A stretch of DNA of 64,000 bases from Ptiloglossa arizonensis (taxonomy: Eukaryota; Arthropoda; Insecta; Hymenoptera; Colletidae). Where the stretch lies: assembly GCF_051014685.1 (NCBI RefSeq), contig NW_027478485.1:248001-312000 (forward strand), given 5' to 3'. Positions 48,555 through 60,260 of this stretch are shown here, one piece after another; positions within the stretch are counted from its first letter, which is position 1; the number at the start of each line of letters is the position of its first letter. The notes beneath the pieces are model-generated. The model was not told where the DNA came from. It did no database searches and saw nothing but the letters and a program-made list of their open reading frames with translations. The position numbers and the translations under genes are program-made.

Positions 48555-49777
48555 TCTGTTGCATCTGAAAGTAGAAACTCGCCCGATTACAACGGTATGC
48601 GTACTTTCCCCTAGGCCATACTAGTTACTCGTTTCGAGCATCAGAACTGCGAAAATTTTGGGTTTCTCAAGCGTTTCTTACCTCCAAACTGCCATACCTC
48701 GAGAACGGATTGACCAATCCGCAAAATTTCTGTTGCATCTGAAAGTAGAAACTCGCCCGGTTACAACGGTGTGCGTACTTTCCCCTAGGCCGTACTAGTT
48801 ACTCGTTTCGAGCATCAGAACTGCGAAAATTTTGAGTTTCTCAAGCGTTTCTTATATCCAAACAGCCATATCTCGCAAACGGATTGATCAATCCGCAAAA
48901 TTTCTGTTGCATCTGAAAGTAGAAACTCGCCCGATTACAACGGTATGCGCACTTTTCCCCTAGGCCGTTCTAGTTATTCGTTTCGAGCATCAGAACTGCG
49001 AAAATTTTGAGTTTCTCAAGCGTTTCTTACCTCCAAACTGCCACATCTCGCAAACGGATTGATCAATCCGCATAATTTCTGTTGCATCTGAAAGTAGAAA
49101 CTCGCCCGATTACAACGGTTTGCGCACTTTTCCCCTAGGCCGTTCTAGTTATTCGTTTCGAGCATCAGAACGGCGAAAATTTTGAGTTTCTCAAGCGTTT
49201 CTTACCTCCAAACTGCCATATCTCGCGAACGGATTGACCAATCCGCAAAATTTCTGTTGCATCTGAAAGTAGAAACTCGCCCGATTACAACGGTAGGTGT
49301 AGTTTTCCCCTAGGCCGTTCAAGTTACTCGTTTCGAGCATCAGAACTGCGAAAATTTTGAGTTTCTCAAGCGTTTCTTACCTCCAAACTGCCATATCTCG
49401 CGAACGGATTGACCAATCCGCAAAATTTCTGTTGCATCTGAAAGTAGAAACTCGCCCGATTACATCGGTATGCGTACTTTTCCCCTAGGCCGTTCTAGTT
49501 ATTCGTTTCGAGCATCAGAACAGCGAAAATTTTGAGTTTCTCAAGCGTTTCTTACCTCCAAACTGCCACATCTCGCAAACGGATTGGCCAATCCGCAAAA
49601 TTTCTGTTGCATCTGAAAGTAGAAACTCGCCCGATTACAACGGTAGGTGTAGTTTTCCCCTAGGCCGTTCAAGTTACTCGTTTCGAGCATCAGAACTGCG
49701 AAAATTTTGAGTTTCTCAAGCGTTTCTTACCTCCAAACTGCCATATCTCGCGAACGGATTAACCAAACCGCAAAATT
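48555..49777. repeat. Connector of seven mixed monomers
   Basis: Order A'', A (gtgtgcgtac, with cccggttac near 48,758), C, D (gaacggcg), F, G (acatcgg), F. It includes gggtttctc near 48,660 and ccatacctcgagaac near 48,703. The run resembles 53,272-54,669, which has one additional E monomer. Confidence 0.78.
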
Positions 49778-51000
49778 TCTGTTGCATCTGAAAGTAGAAA
49801 CTCGCCCGATTACAACGGTTTGCGTACTTTCCCCTAGGCCGTACTAGTTACTCGTTTCGAGCATCAGAACTGCGAAAATTTTGAGTTTCTCAAGCGTTTC
49901 TTACATCCAAACTGCCATATCTCGCGAACGGATTGACCAATCCGCAAAACTTCTGTTGCATCTGAAAGTAGAAACTCGCCCGATTACAACGGTAGGTGTA
50001 ATTTTCCCCTAGGCCGTTCTAGTTACTCGTTTCGAGCATCAGAACTGCGAAAATTTTGAGTTTCTCAAGCGTTTCTTATCTCCAAACAGCCATATCTCGC
50101 GAACGGATTGACCAATCCGCAAAATTTCTGTTGCATCTGAAAGTAGAAACTCGCCCGATTACAACGGTATGCGCACTTTTCCCCTAGGCCGTTCTAGTTA
50201 TTCGTTTCGAGCATCAGACTGCGAAAATTTTGAGTTTCTCAAGCATTTCTTATATCCAAACTGCCATATCTCGCGAACGGATTAACCAATCCGCAAAATT
50301 TCTGTTGCATCTGAAAGTAGAAGCTCGCCCGATTACAACGGTATGCGTACTTTTCCCCTAGGCCGTACTAGTTACTCGTTTCGAGCATCAGAACTGCGAA
50401 AATTTTGAGTTTCTCAAGCGTTTCTTACCTCCAAACTGCCATATCACGCGAACGGATTGACCAATCCGCAAAATTTCTGTTGCATCTGAAAGTAGAAACT
50501 CGCCCGATTACAACGGTATGTGTAGTTTTCCCCTAGGCGGTTCCAGTTATTCATTTCGAGCATCAGAACAGCGAAAATTTTGAGTTTCTCAAGCGTTTCT
50601 TACCTCCAAACTGCCATATCTCGCGAACGGATTGACCAATCCGCAAAGTTTCTGTTGCTTCTGAAAGTAGAAACTCGCCCGATTACAACGGTATGCGCAC
50701 TTTTCCCCTAGGTCGTTCTAGTTATTCGTTTCGAGCATCAGAACTGCGAAAATTTTGAGTTTCTCAAGCGTTTCTTACCTCCAAACTGCCATATCTCGCG
50801 AACGGAGTGACCAATCCGCAAAATATCAGTTGCATCTGAAAGTAGAAACTCGCCCGATTACAACGGTAGGTGTAGTTTTCCCCTAGGCCGTTCAAGTTAC
50901 TCGTTTCGAGCATCAGAACTGCGAAAATTTTGAGTTTCTCAAGCGTTTCTTACCTCCAAACTGCCATATCTCGCGAACGGATTGACCAAACCGCAAAATT
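49778..51000. repeat. 7-monomer HOR, tandem copy 1 (1,223 bp)
   Basis: Complete a-g unit. The a-monomer mark tttgcgtac at 49,818 recurs at 51,041 and 52,264, a constant 1,223-bp step. Private changes are aaacttctg near 49,949 and ctaggcggttcc near 50,537. Confidence 0.9.
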
Positions 51001-52223
51001 TCTGTTGCATCTGAAAGTAGAAACTCGCCCGATTACAACGGTTTGCGTACTTTCCCCTAGGCCGTACTAGTTACTCGTTTCGAGCATCAGAACTGCGAAA
51101 ATTTTGAGTTTCTCAAGCGTTTCGTACATCCAAACTGCCATATCTCGCGAACGGTTTGACCAATCCGCAAAATTTCTGTTGCATCTGAAAGTAGAAACTC
51201 GCTCGATTACAACGGTAGGTGTAATTTTCCCCTAGGCCGTTCTAGTTACTCGTTTCGAGCATCAGAACTGCGAAAATTTTGAGTTTCTCAAGCGTTTCTT
51301 ATCTCCAAACAGCCATATCTCGCGAACGGATTGACCAATCCGCAAAATTTCTGTTGCATCTGAAAGTAGAAACTCGCCCGATTACAACGGTATGCGCACT
51401 TTTCCCCTAGGCCGTTCTAGTTATTCGTTTCGAGCATCAGACTGCGAAAATTTTGAGTTTCTCAAGCATTTCTTATATCCAAACTGCCATATCTCGCGAA
51501 CGGATTAACCAATCCGCAAAATTTCCGTTGCATCTGAAAGTAGAAGCTCGCCCGATTACAACGGTATGCGTACTTTTCCCCTAGGCCGTACTAGTTACTC
51601 GTTTCGAGCATCAGAACTGCGAAAATTTTGAGTTTCTCAAGCGTTTCTTACCTCCAAACTGCCATATCACGCGAACGGATTGACCAATCCGCAAAATTTC
51701 TGTTGCATCTGAAAGTAGAAACTCGCCCGATTACAACGGTATGTGTAGTTTTCCCCTAGGCCGTTCCAGTTATTCATTTCGAGCATCAGAACAGCGAAAA
51801 TTTTGAGTTTCTCAAGCGTTTCTTACCTCCAAACTGCCATATCTCGCGAACGGATTGACCAATCCGCAAAGTTTCTGTTGCTTCTGAAAGTAGAAACTCG
51901 CCCGATTACAACGGTATGCGCACTTTTCCCCTAGGTCGTTCTAGTTATTCGTTTCGAGCATCAGAACTGCGAAAATTTTGAGTTTCTCAAGCGTTTCTTA
52001 CCTCCAAACTGCCATATCTCGCGAACGGAGTGACCAATCCGCAAAATATCAGTTGCATCTGAAAGTAGAAACTCGCCCGATTACAACGGTAGGTGTAGTT
52101 TTCCCCTAGGCCGTTCAAGTTACTCGTTTCGAGCATCAGAACTGCGAAAATTTTGAGTTTCTCAAGCGTTTCTTACCTCCAAACTGCCATATCTCGCGAA
52201 CGGATTGACCAAACCGCAAAATT
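51001..52223. repeat. 7-monomer HOR, tandem copy 2 (1,223 bp)
   Basis: Complete a-g unit adjoining copies 1 and 3 without a gap. Differences from its neighbours are few: acggtttgacc near 51,155, gctcgattac near 51,201 and atttccgttg near 51,523. Confidence 0.9.
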
Positions 52224-53271
52224 TCTGTTGCATCTGAAAGTAGAAACTCGCCCGATTACAACGGTTTGCGTACTTTCCCCTAGGCCGTACTAGTTACTCG
52301 TTTCGAGCATCAGAACTGCGAAAATTTTGAGTTTCTCAAGCGTTTCGTACATCCAAACTGCCATATCTCGCGAACGGATTGACCAATCCGCAAAATTTCT
52401 GTTGCATCTGAAAGTAGAAACTCGCCCGATTACAACGGTAGGTGTAATTTTCCCCTAGGCCGTTCTAGTTACTCGTTTCGAGCATCAGAACTGCGAAAAT
52501 TTTGAGTTTCTCAAGCGTTTCTTATCTCCAAACAGCCATATCTCGCGAACGGATTGACCAATCCGCAAAATTTCTGTTGCATCTGAAAGTAGAAACTCGC
52601 CCGATTACAACGGTATGCGCACTTTTCCCCTAGGCCGTTCTAGTTATTCGTTTCGAGCATCAGACTGCGAAAATTTTGAGTTTCTCAAGCATTTCTTATA
52701 TCCAAACTGCCATATCTCGCGAACGGATTAACCAATCCGCAAAATTTCTGTTGCATCTGAAAGTAGAAGCTCGCCCGATTACAACGGTATGCGTACTTTT
52801 CCCCTAGGCCGTACTAGTTACTCGTTTCGAGCATCAGAACTGCGAAAATTTTGAGTTTCTCAAGCGTTTCTTACCTCCAAACTGCCATATCACGCGAACG
52901 GATTGACCAATCCGCAAAATTTCTGTTGCATCTGAAAGTAGAAACTCGCCCGATTACAACGGTATGTGTAGTTTTCCCCTAGGCCGTTCCAGTTATTCAT
53001 TTCGAGCATCAGAACAGCGAAAATTTTGAGTTTCTCAAGCGTTTCTTACCTCCAAACTGCCATATCTCGCGAACGGAGTGACCAATCCGCAAAATATCAG
53101 TTGCATCTGAAAGTAGAAACTCGCCCGATTACAACGGTAGGTGCAGTTTTCCCCTAGGCCGTTCAAGTTACTCGTTTCGAGCATCGGAACTGCGAAAATT
53201 TTGAGTTTCTCAAGCGTTTCTTACCTCCAAACTGCCATATCTCGCGAACGGATTGACCAATCCGCAAAATT
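52224..53271. repeat. 7-monomer HOR, tandem copy 3 lacking f (1,048 bp)
   Basis: Monomers a-b-c-d are intact, then e (gaacagcg, 53,016) passes directly into the end of f (ggagtgacc, 53,078), so the gttgcttctg/ctaggtcg monomer is gone. The exchange point lies in the identical stretch 53,017-53,077. Monomer g has the private ggtgcagtttt and gcatcggaactg. Confidence 0.88.
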
Positions 53272-54669
53272 TCTGTTGCATCTGAAAGTAGAAACTCGCC
53301 CGATTACAACGGTATGCGTACTTTCCCCTAGGCCATACTAGTTACTCGTTTCGAGCATCAGAACTGCGAAAATTTTGAGTTTCTCAAGCGTTTCTTACCT
53401 CCAAACTGCCATATCTCGAGAACGGATTGACCAATCCGCAAAATTTCTGTTGCATCTGAAAGTAGAAACTCGCCCGATTACAACGGTGTGCGTACTTTCC
53501 CCTAGGCCGTACTAGTTACTCGTTTCGAGCATCAGAACTGCGAAAATTTTGAGTTTCTCAAGCGTTTCTTATATCCAAACAGCCATATCTCGCGAACGGA
53601 TTGATCAATCCGCAAAATTTCTGTTGCATCTGAAAGTAGAAACTCGCCCGATTACAACGGTATGCGCACTTTTCCCCTAGGCCGTTCTAGTTATTCGTTT
53701 CGAGCATCAGAACTGCGAAAATTTTGAGTTTCTCAAGCGTTTCTTACCTCCAAACTGCCACATCTCGCAAACGGATTGATCAATCCGCATAATTTCTGTT
53801 GCATCTGAAAGTAGAAACTCGCCCGATTACAACGGTTTGCGCACTTTTCCCCTAGGCCGTTCTAGTTATTCGTTTCGAGCATCAGAACGGCGAAAATTTT
53901 GAGTTTCTCAAGCGTTTCTTACCTCCAAACTGCCATATCTCGCGAACGGATTGACCAATCCGCAAAATTTCTGTTGCATCTGAAAGTAGAAACTCGCCCG
54001 ATTACAACGGTATGTGTAGTTTTCCCCTAGGCCGTTCCAGTTATTCATTTCGAGCATCAGAACTGCGAAAATTTTGAGTTTCTCAAGCGTTTCTTACCTC
54101 CAAACTGCCACATCTCGCAAACGGATTGACCAATCCGCAAAATTTCTGTTGCATCTGAAAGTAGAAACTCGCCCGATTACAACGGTAGGTGTAGTTTTCC
54201 CCTAGGCCGTTCAAGTTACTCGTTTCGAGCATCAGAACTGCGAAAATTTTGAGCTTCTCAAGCGTTTCTTACCTCCAAACTGCCATATCTCGCGAACGGA
54301 TTGACCAATCCGCAAAATTTCTGTTGCATCTGAAAGTAGAAACTCGCCCGATTACATCGGTATGCGTACTTTTCCCCTAGGCCGTTCTAGTTATTCGTTT
54401 CGAGCATCAGAACTGCGAAAATTTTGAGTTTCTCAAGCGTTTCTTACCTCCAAACTGCCACATCTCGCAAACGGATTGACCAATCCGCAAAATTTCTGTT
54501 GCATCTGAAAGTAGAAACTCGCCCGATTACAACGGTAGGTGTAGTTTTCCCCTAGGCCGTTCAAGTTACTCGTTTCGAGCATCAGAACTGCGAAAATTTT
54601 GAGTTTCTCAAGCGTTTCTTACCTCCAAACTGCCATATCTCGCGAACGGATTGACCAAACCGCAAAATT
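53272..54669. repeat. Connector of eight monomers (1,398 bp)
   Basis: Order A'', A (gtgtgcgtac), C, D, E, F, G (acatcgg), F. It includes tctcgagaacgg near 53,414 and gagcttctc near 54,252. It separates two 7-monomer copies whose starts are 2,446 bp apart (52,264 and 54,710 by mark). Confidence 0.8.
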
Positions 54670-55892
54670 TCTGTTGCATCTGAAAGTAGAAACTAGCCCG
54701 ATTACAACGGTTTGCGTACTTTCCCCTAGGCCGTACTAGTTACTCGTTTCGAGCATCAGAACTGCGAAAATTTTGAGTTTCTCAAGCGTTTCTTACATCC
54801 AAACTGCCATATCTCGCGAACGGATTGACCAATCCGCAAAATTTTTGTTGCATCTGAAAGTAGAAACTCGCCCGATTACAACGGTAGGTGTAATTTTCCC
54901 CTAGGCCGTTCTAGTTACTCGTTTCGAGCATCAGAACTGCGAAAATTTTGAGTTTCTCAAGCGTTTCTTATCTCCAAACAGCCATATCTCGCGAACGGAT
55001 TGACCAATCCGCAAAATTTCTGTTGCATCTGAAAGTAGAAACTCGCCCGATTACAACGGTATGCGCACTTTTCCCCTAGGCCGTTCTAGTTATTCGTTTC
55101 GAGCATCAGACTGCGATAATTTTGAGTTTCTCAAGCATTTCTTATATCCAAACTGCCATATCTCGCGAACGGATTAACCAATCCGCAAAATTTCTGTTGC
55201 ATCTGAAAGTAGAAGCTCGCCCGATTACAACGGTATGCGTACTTTTCCCCTAGGCCGTACTAGTTACTCGTTTCGAGCATCAGAACTGCGAAAATTTTGA
55301 GTTTCTCAAGCGTTTCTTACCTCCAAACTGCCATATCACGCGAACGGATTGACCAATCCGCAAAATTTCTGTTGCATCTGAAAGTAGAAACTCGCCCGAT
55401 TACAACGGTATGTGTAGTTTTCCCCTAGGCCGTTCCAGTTATTCATTTCGAGCATCAGAACAGCGAAAATTTTGAGTTTCTCAAGCGTTTCTTACCTCCA
55501 AACTGCCATATCTCGCGAACGGATTGACCAATCCGCAAAGTTTCTGTTGCTTCTGAAAGTAGAAACTCGCCCGATTACAACGGTATGCGCACTTTTCCCC
55601 TAGGTCGTTCTAGTTATTCGTTTCGAGCATCAGAACTGCGAAAATTTTGAGTTTCTCAAGCGTTTCTTACCTCCAAACTGCCATATCTCGCGAACGGAGT
55701 GACCAATCCGCAAAATATCAGATGCATCTGAAAGTAGAAACTGGCCCGATTACAACGGTAGGTGTAGTTTTCCCCTAGGCCGTTCAAGTTACTCGTTTCG
55801 AGCATCGGAACTGCGAAAATTTTGAGTTTCTCAAGCGTTTCTTACCTCCAAACTGCCATATCTCGCGAACGGATTGACCAATCCGCAAAATT
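54670..55892. repeat. 7-monomer HOR, full copy (1,223 bp)
   Basis: Complete a-g unit with private aaactagcccg near 54,690, atttttgttg near 54,842, gactgcgataatt near 55,112, cagatgcatc near 55,719 and aaactggcccg near 55,739. Monomer g has gcatcggaactg and is followed by A'', as after 34,236 and 53,271. Confidence 0.88.
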
Positions 55893-56590
55893 TCTGTTGC
55901 ATCTGAAAGTAGAAACTCGCCCGATTACAACGGTATGCGTACTTTCCCCTAGGCCATACTAGTTACTCGTTTCGAGCATCAGAACTGCGAAAATTTTGAG
56001 TTTCTCAAGCGTTTCTTACATCCAAACTGCCATATCTCGAGAACGGATTGACCAATCCGCAAAATTTCTGTTGCATCTGAAAGTAGAAACTCGCCCGATT
56101 ACAACGGTCTGCGTACTTTCCCCTAGGCCGTACTAGTTACTCGTTTCGAGCATCAGAACTGCGAAAATTTTGAGTTTCTCAAGCGTTTCTTATATCCAAA
56201 CAGCCATATCTCGCGAACGGATTGATCAATCCGCAAAATTTCTGTTGCATCTGAAAGTAGAAACTCGCCCGATTAGAACGGTATGCGCACTTTTCCCCTA
56301 GGCCGTTCTAGTTATTCGTTTCGAGCATCAGAACTTCCAAAATTTTGAGTTTCTCAAGCGTTTCTTATCTGCAAACTGCCATATCTCGCGAACGGATTGA
56401 TCAATCCGCATAATTTCTGTTGCATCTGAAAGTAGAAACTCGCCCGTTTACAACTGTTTGCGCACTTTTCCCCTAGGCCGTTCTAGTTATTCGTTTCGAG
56501 CATCAGAACTGCCAAAATTTTGAGATTCTCAAGCGTTTCTTACCTCCAAACTGCCACATCTCGCAAACGGATTGACCAATCCGCAAAATT
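55893..56590. repeat. Connector of four monomers
   Basis: A'', an A with tctgcgtac, a C with gattagaacgg and gaacttccaaaa, and a D with cccgtttacaactg and gagattctc. The tctcgagaac variant is present near 56,036. The gaacttcc and cccgtttac marks recur in the next block. Confidence 0.78.
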
Positions 56591-57988
56591 TCTGTTGCAT
56601 CTGAAAATAGAAACTCGCCCGATTACAACGGTAGGTGTAGTTTTCCCCTAGGCCGTTCAAGTTACTCGTTTCGAGCATCAGAACTGCGAAAATTTTGAGT
56701 TTCTCAAGCGTTTCTTACCTCCAAACTGCCATATCTCGCGAACGGATTGACCAAACCGCAAAATTTCTGTTGCATCTGAAAGTAAAAACTCGCCCGATTA
56801 CAACGGTATGCGTACTTTCCCCTAGGCCGTACTAGTTACTCGTTTCGAGCATCAGAACTGCGAAAATTTTGAGTTTCTCAAGCGTTTCTTACATCCAAAC
56901 TGCCATATCTCGCGAACGGATTGACCAATCCGCAAAATTTCTGTTGCATCTGAAAGTAGAAACTCGCCCGATTACAACGGTAGGTGTAATTTTCCCCTAG
57001 GCCGTTCTAGTTACTCGTTTCGAGCATCAGAACTGCGAAAATTTTGAGTTTCTCAAGCGTTTCTTACCTCCAAACTGCCATATCTCGCGAACGGATTGAC
57101 CAATCCGCAAAATTTCTGTTGCATCTGAAAGTAGAAACTCGCCCGATTACAACGGTATGCGTACTTTCCCCTAGGCCGTACTAGTTACTCGTTTCGAGCA
57201 TCAGAACTGCGAAAATTTTGAGTTTCTCAAGCGTTTCTTACCTCCAAACTGCCATATCTCGCGAACGGATTGACCAATCCGCAAAATTTCTGTTGCATCT
57301 GAAAGTAGAAACTCGCCCGATTACAACGGTATGTGTAGTTTTCCCCTAGGCCGTTCCAGTTATTCATTTCGAGCATCAGAACTGCGAAAATTTTGAGTTT
57401 CTCAAGCGTTTCTTACCTCCAAACTGCCATATCTCGCGAACGGATTGATCAATCCGCAAAATTTCTGTTGCATCTAAAAGTAGAAACTCGCCCGATTACA
57501 ACGGTATGCGCACTTTTCCCCTAGGCCGTTCTAGTTATTCGTTTCGAGCATCAGAACTTCCAAAATTTTGAGTTTCTCAAGCGTTTCTTATCTGCAAACT
57601 GCCATATCTCGCGAACGGATTGATCAATCCGCATAATTTCTGTTGCATCTGAAAGTAGAAACTCGCCCGTTTACAACTTTTTGCGCACTTTTCCCCTAGG
57701 CCGTTCTAGTTATTCGTTTCGAGCATCAGAACTGCCAAAATTTTGAGTTTCTCAAGCGTTTCTTATCTCCAAACAGCCATATCTCGCGAACGGATTGACC
57801 AATCCGCAAAATTTCTGTTGCATCTGAAAGTAGAAACTCGCCCGATTACAACTGTTTGCGCACTTTTCCCCTAGGCCGTTCTAGTTATTCGTTTCGAGCA
57901 TCAGAACTGCCAAAATTTTGAGATTCTCAAGCGTTTCTTACCTCCAAACTGCCACATCTCGCAAACGGATTGACCAATCCGCAAAATT
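56591..57988. repeat. 8-monomer unit, copy 1 (1,398 bp)
   Basis: Order F(ctgaaaatag)-A(agtaaaaac)-B''-A-E-C(ctaaaag, gaacttcc)-D(cccgtttac, ctttttgcg)-D(aactgtttgcg, gagattctc). The marks ctgaaaatag (56,601) and agtaaaaac (56,781) recur exactly 1,398 bp later. Confidence 0.87.
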
Positions 57989-59386
57989 TCTGTTGCATCT
58001 GAAAATAGAAACTCGCCCGATTACAACGGTAGGTGTAGTTTTCCCCTAGGCCGTTCAAGTTACTCGTTTCGAGCATCAGAACTGCGAAAATTTTGAGTTT
58101 CTCAAGCGTTTCTTACCTCCAAACTGCCATATCTCGCGAACGGATTGACCAAACCGCAAAATTTCTGTTGCATCTGAAAGTAAAAACTCGCCCGATTACA
58201 ACGGTATGCGTACTTTCCCCTAGGCCGTACTAGTTGCTCGTTTCGAGCATCAGAACTGCGAAAATTTTGAGTTTCTCAAGCGTTTCTTACATCCAAACTG
58301 CCATATCTCGCGAACGGATTGACCAATCCGCAAAATTTCTGTTGCATCTGAAAGTAGAAACTCGCCCGATTACAACGGTAGGTGTAATTTTCCCCTAGGC
58401 CGTTCTAGTTACTCGTTTCGAGCATCAGAACTGCGAAAATTTTGAGTTTCTCAAGCGTTTCTTACCTCCAAACTGCCATATCTCGCGAACGGATTGACCA
58501 ATCCGCAAAATTTCTGTTGCATCTGAAAGTAGAAACTCTCCCGATTACAACGGTATGCGTACTTTCCCCTAGGCCGTACTAGTTACTCGTTTCGAGCATC
58601 AGAACTGCGAAAATTTTGAGTTTCTCAAGCGTTTCTTACCTCCAAACTGCCACATCTCGCAAACGGATTGATCAATCCGCATAATTTCTGTTGCATCTGA
58701 AAGTAGAAACTCGCCCGATTACAACGGTTTGCGCACTTTTCCCCTAGGCCGTTCTAGTTATTCGTTTCGAGCATCAGAACGGCGAAAATTTTGAGTTTCT
58801 CAAGCGTTTCTTACCTCCAAACTGCCATATCTCGCGAACGGATTGACCAATCCGCAAAATTTCTGTTGCATCTGAAAGTAGAAACTCGCCCGATTACAAC
58901 GGTATGTGTAGTTTTCCCCTAGGCCGTTCCAGTTATTCATTTCGAGCATCAGAACTGCGAAAATTTTGAGTTTCTCAAGCGTTTCTTACCTCCAAACTGC
59001 CCTATCTCGCGAACGGATTGATCAATCCGCAAAATTTCTGTTGCATCTAAAAGTAGAAACTCGCCCGATTACAACGGTATGCGCACTTTTCCCCTAGGCC
59101 GTTCTAGTTATTCGTTTCGAGCATCAGAACTTCCAAAATTTTGAGTTTCTCAAGCGTTTCTTATCTGCAAACTGCCATATCTCGCGAACGGATTGATCAA
59201 TCCGCATAATTTCTGTTGCATCTGAAAGTAGAAACTCGCCCGTTTACAACTTTTTGCGCACTTTTCCCCTAGGCCGTTCTAGTTATTCGTTTCGAGCATC
59301 AGAACTGCCAAAATTTTGAGTTTCTCAAGCGTTTCTTATCTCCAAACAGCCATATCTCGCGAACGGATTGACCAATCCGCAAAATT
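57989..59386. repeat. 8-monomer unit, copy 2 (1,398 bp, altered order)
   Basis: Order F-A-B''-A-D-E-C-D: a D monomer (gaacggcg) has been gained before E and the final D (aactgtttgcg) lost, so the total stays at eight monomers. The ctaaaag mark is therefore 1,573 bp from its partner while ctgaaaatag is 1,398 bp away. Private: tagttgctcg near 58,233, aactctcccg near 58,537, gccctatctc near 59,000. Confidence 0.85.
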
Positions 59387-60260
59387 TCTGTTGCATCTGA
59401 AAGTAGAAACTCGCCCGATTACAACGGTATGCGCACTTTTCCCCTAGGCCGTTCTAGTTATTCGTTTCGAGCATCAGACTGCGAAAATTTTGAGTTTCTC
59501 AAGCATTTCTTATATCCAAACTGCCATATCTCGCGAACGGATTAACCAATCCGCAAAATTTCTGTTGCATCTGAAAGTAGAAGCTCGCCCGATTACAACG
59601 GTATGCGTACTTTTCCCCTAGGCCGTACTAGTTACTCGTTTCGAGCATCAGAACTGCGAAAATTTTGAGTTTCTCAAGCGTTTCTTACCTCCAAACTGCC
59701 ATATCACGCGAACGGATTGACCAATCCGCAAAATTTCTGTTGCATCTGAAAGTAGAAACTCGCCCGATTACAACGGTATGTGTAGTTTTCCCCTAGGCCG
59801 TTCCAGTTATTCATTTCGAGCATCAGAACAGCGAAAATTTTGAGTTTCTCAAGCGTTTCTTACCTCCAAACTGCCATATCTCGCGAACGGATTGACCAAT
59901 CCGCAAAGTTTCTGTTGCTTCTGAAAGTAGAAACTCGCCCGATTACAACGGTATGCGCACTTTTCCCCTAGGTCGTTCTAGTTATTCGTTTCGAGCATCA
60001 GAACTGCGAAAATTTTGAGTTTCTCAAGCGTTTCTTACCTCCAAACTGCCATATCTCGCGAACGGAGTGACCAATCCGCAAAATATCAGTTGCATCTGAA
60101 AGTAGAAACTCGCCCGATTACAAGGGTAGGTGTAGTTTTCCCCTAGGCCGTTCAAGTTACTCGTTTCGAGCATCGGAACTGCGAAAATTTTGAGTTTCTC
60201 AAGCGTTTCTTACCTCCAAACTGCCATATCTCGCGAACGGATTGACCAATCCGCAAAATT
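59387..60260. repeat. 7-monomer HOR, partial copy c-g (874 bp)
   Basis: Five monomers c-d-e-f-g with agcatttcttatatcc, gaagctcgcc, atatcacgcg, gttgcttctg/ctaggtcg and atatcagttg (60,087). Monomers a and b are missing; the unit is joined directly to the cccgtttacaac D monomer of the previous block. Private: tacaagggtagg near 60,120. Confidence 0.86.
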
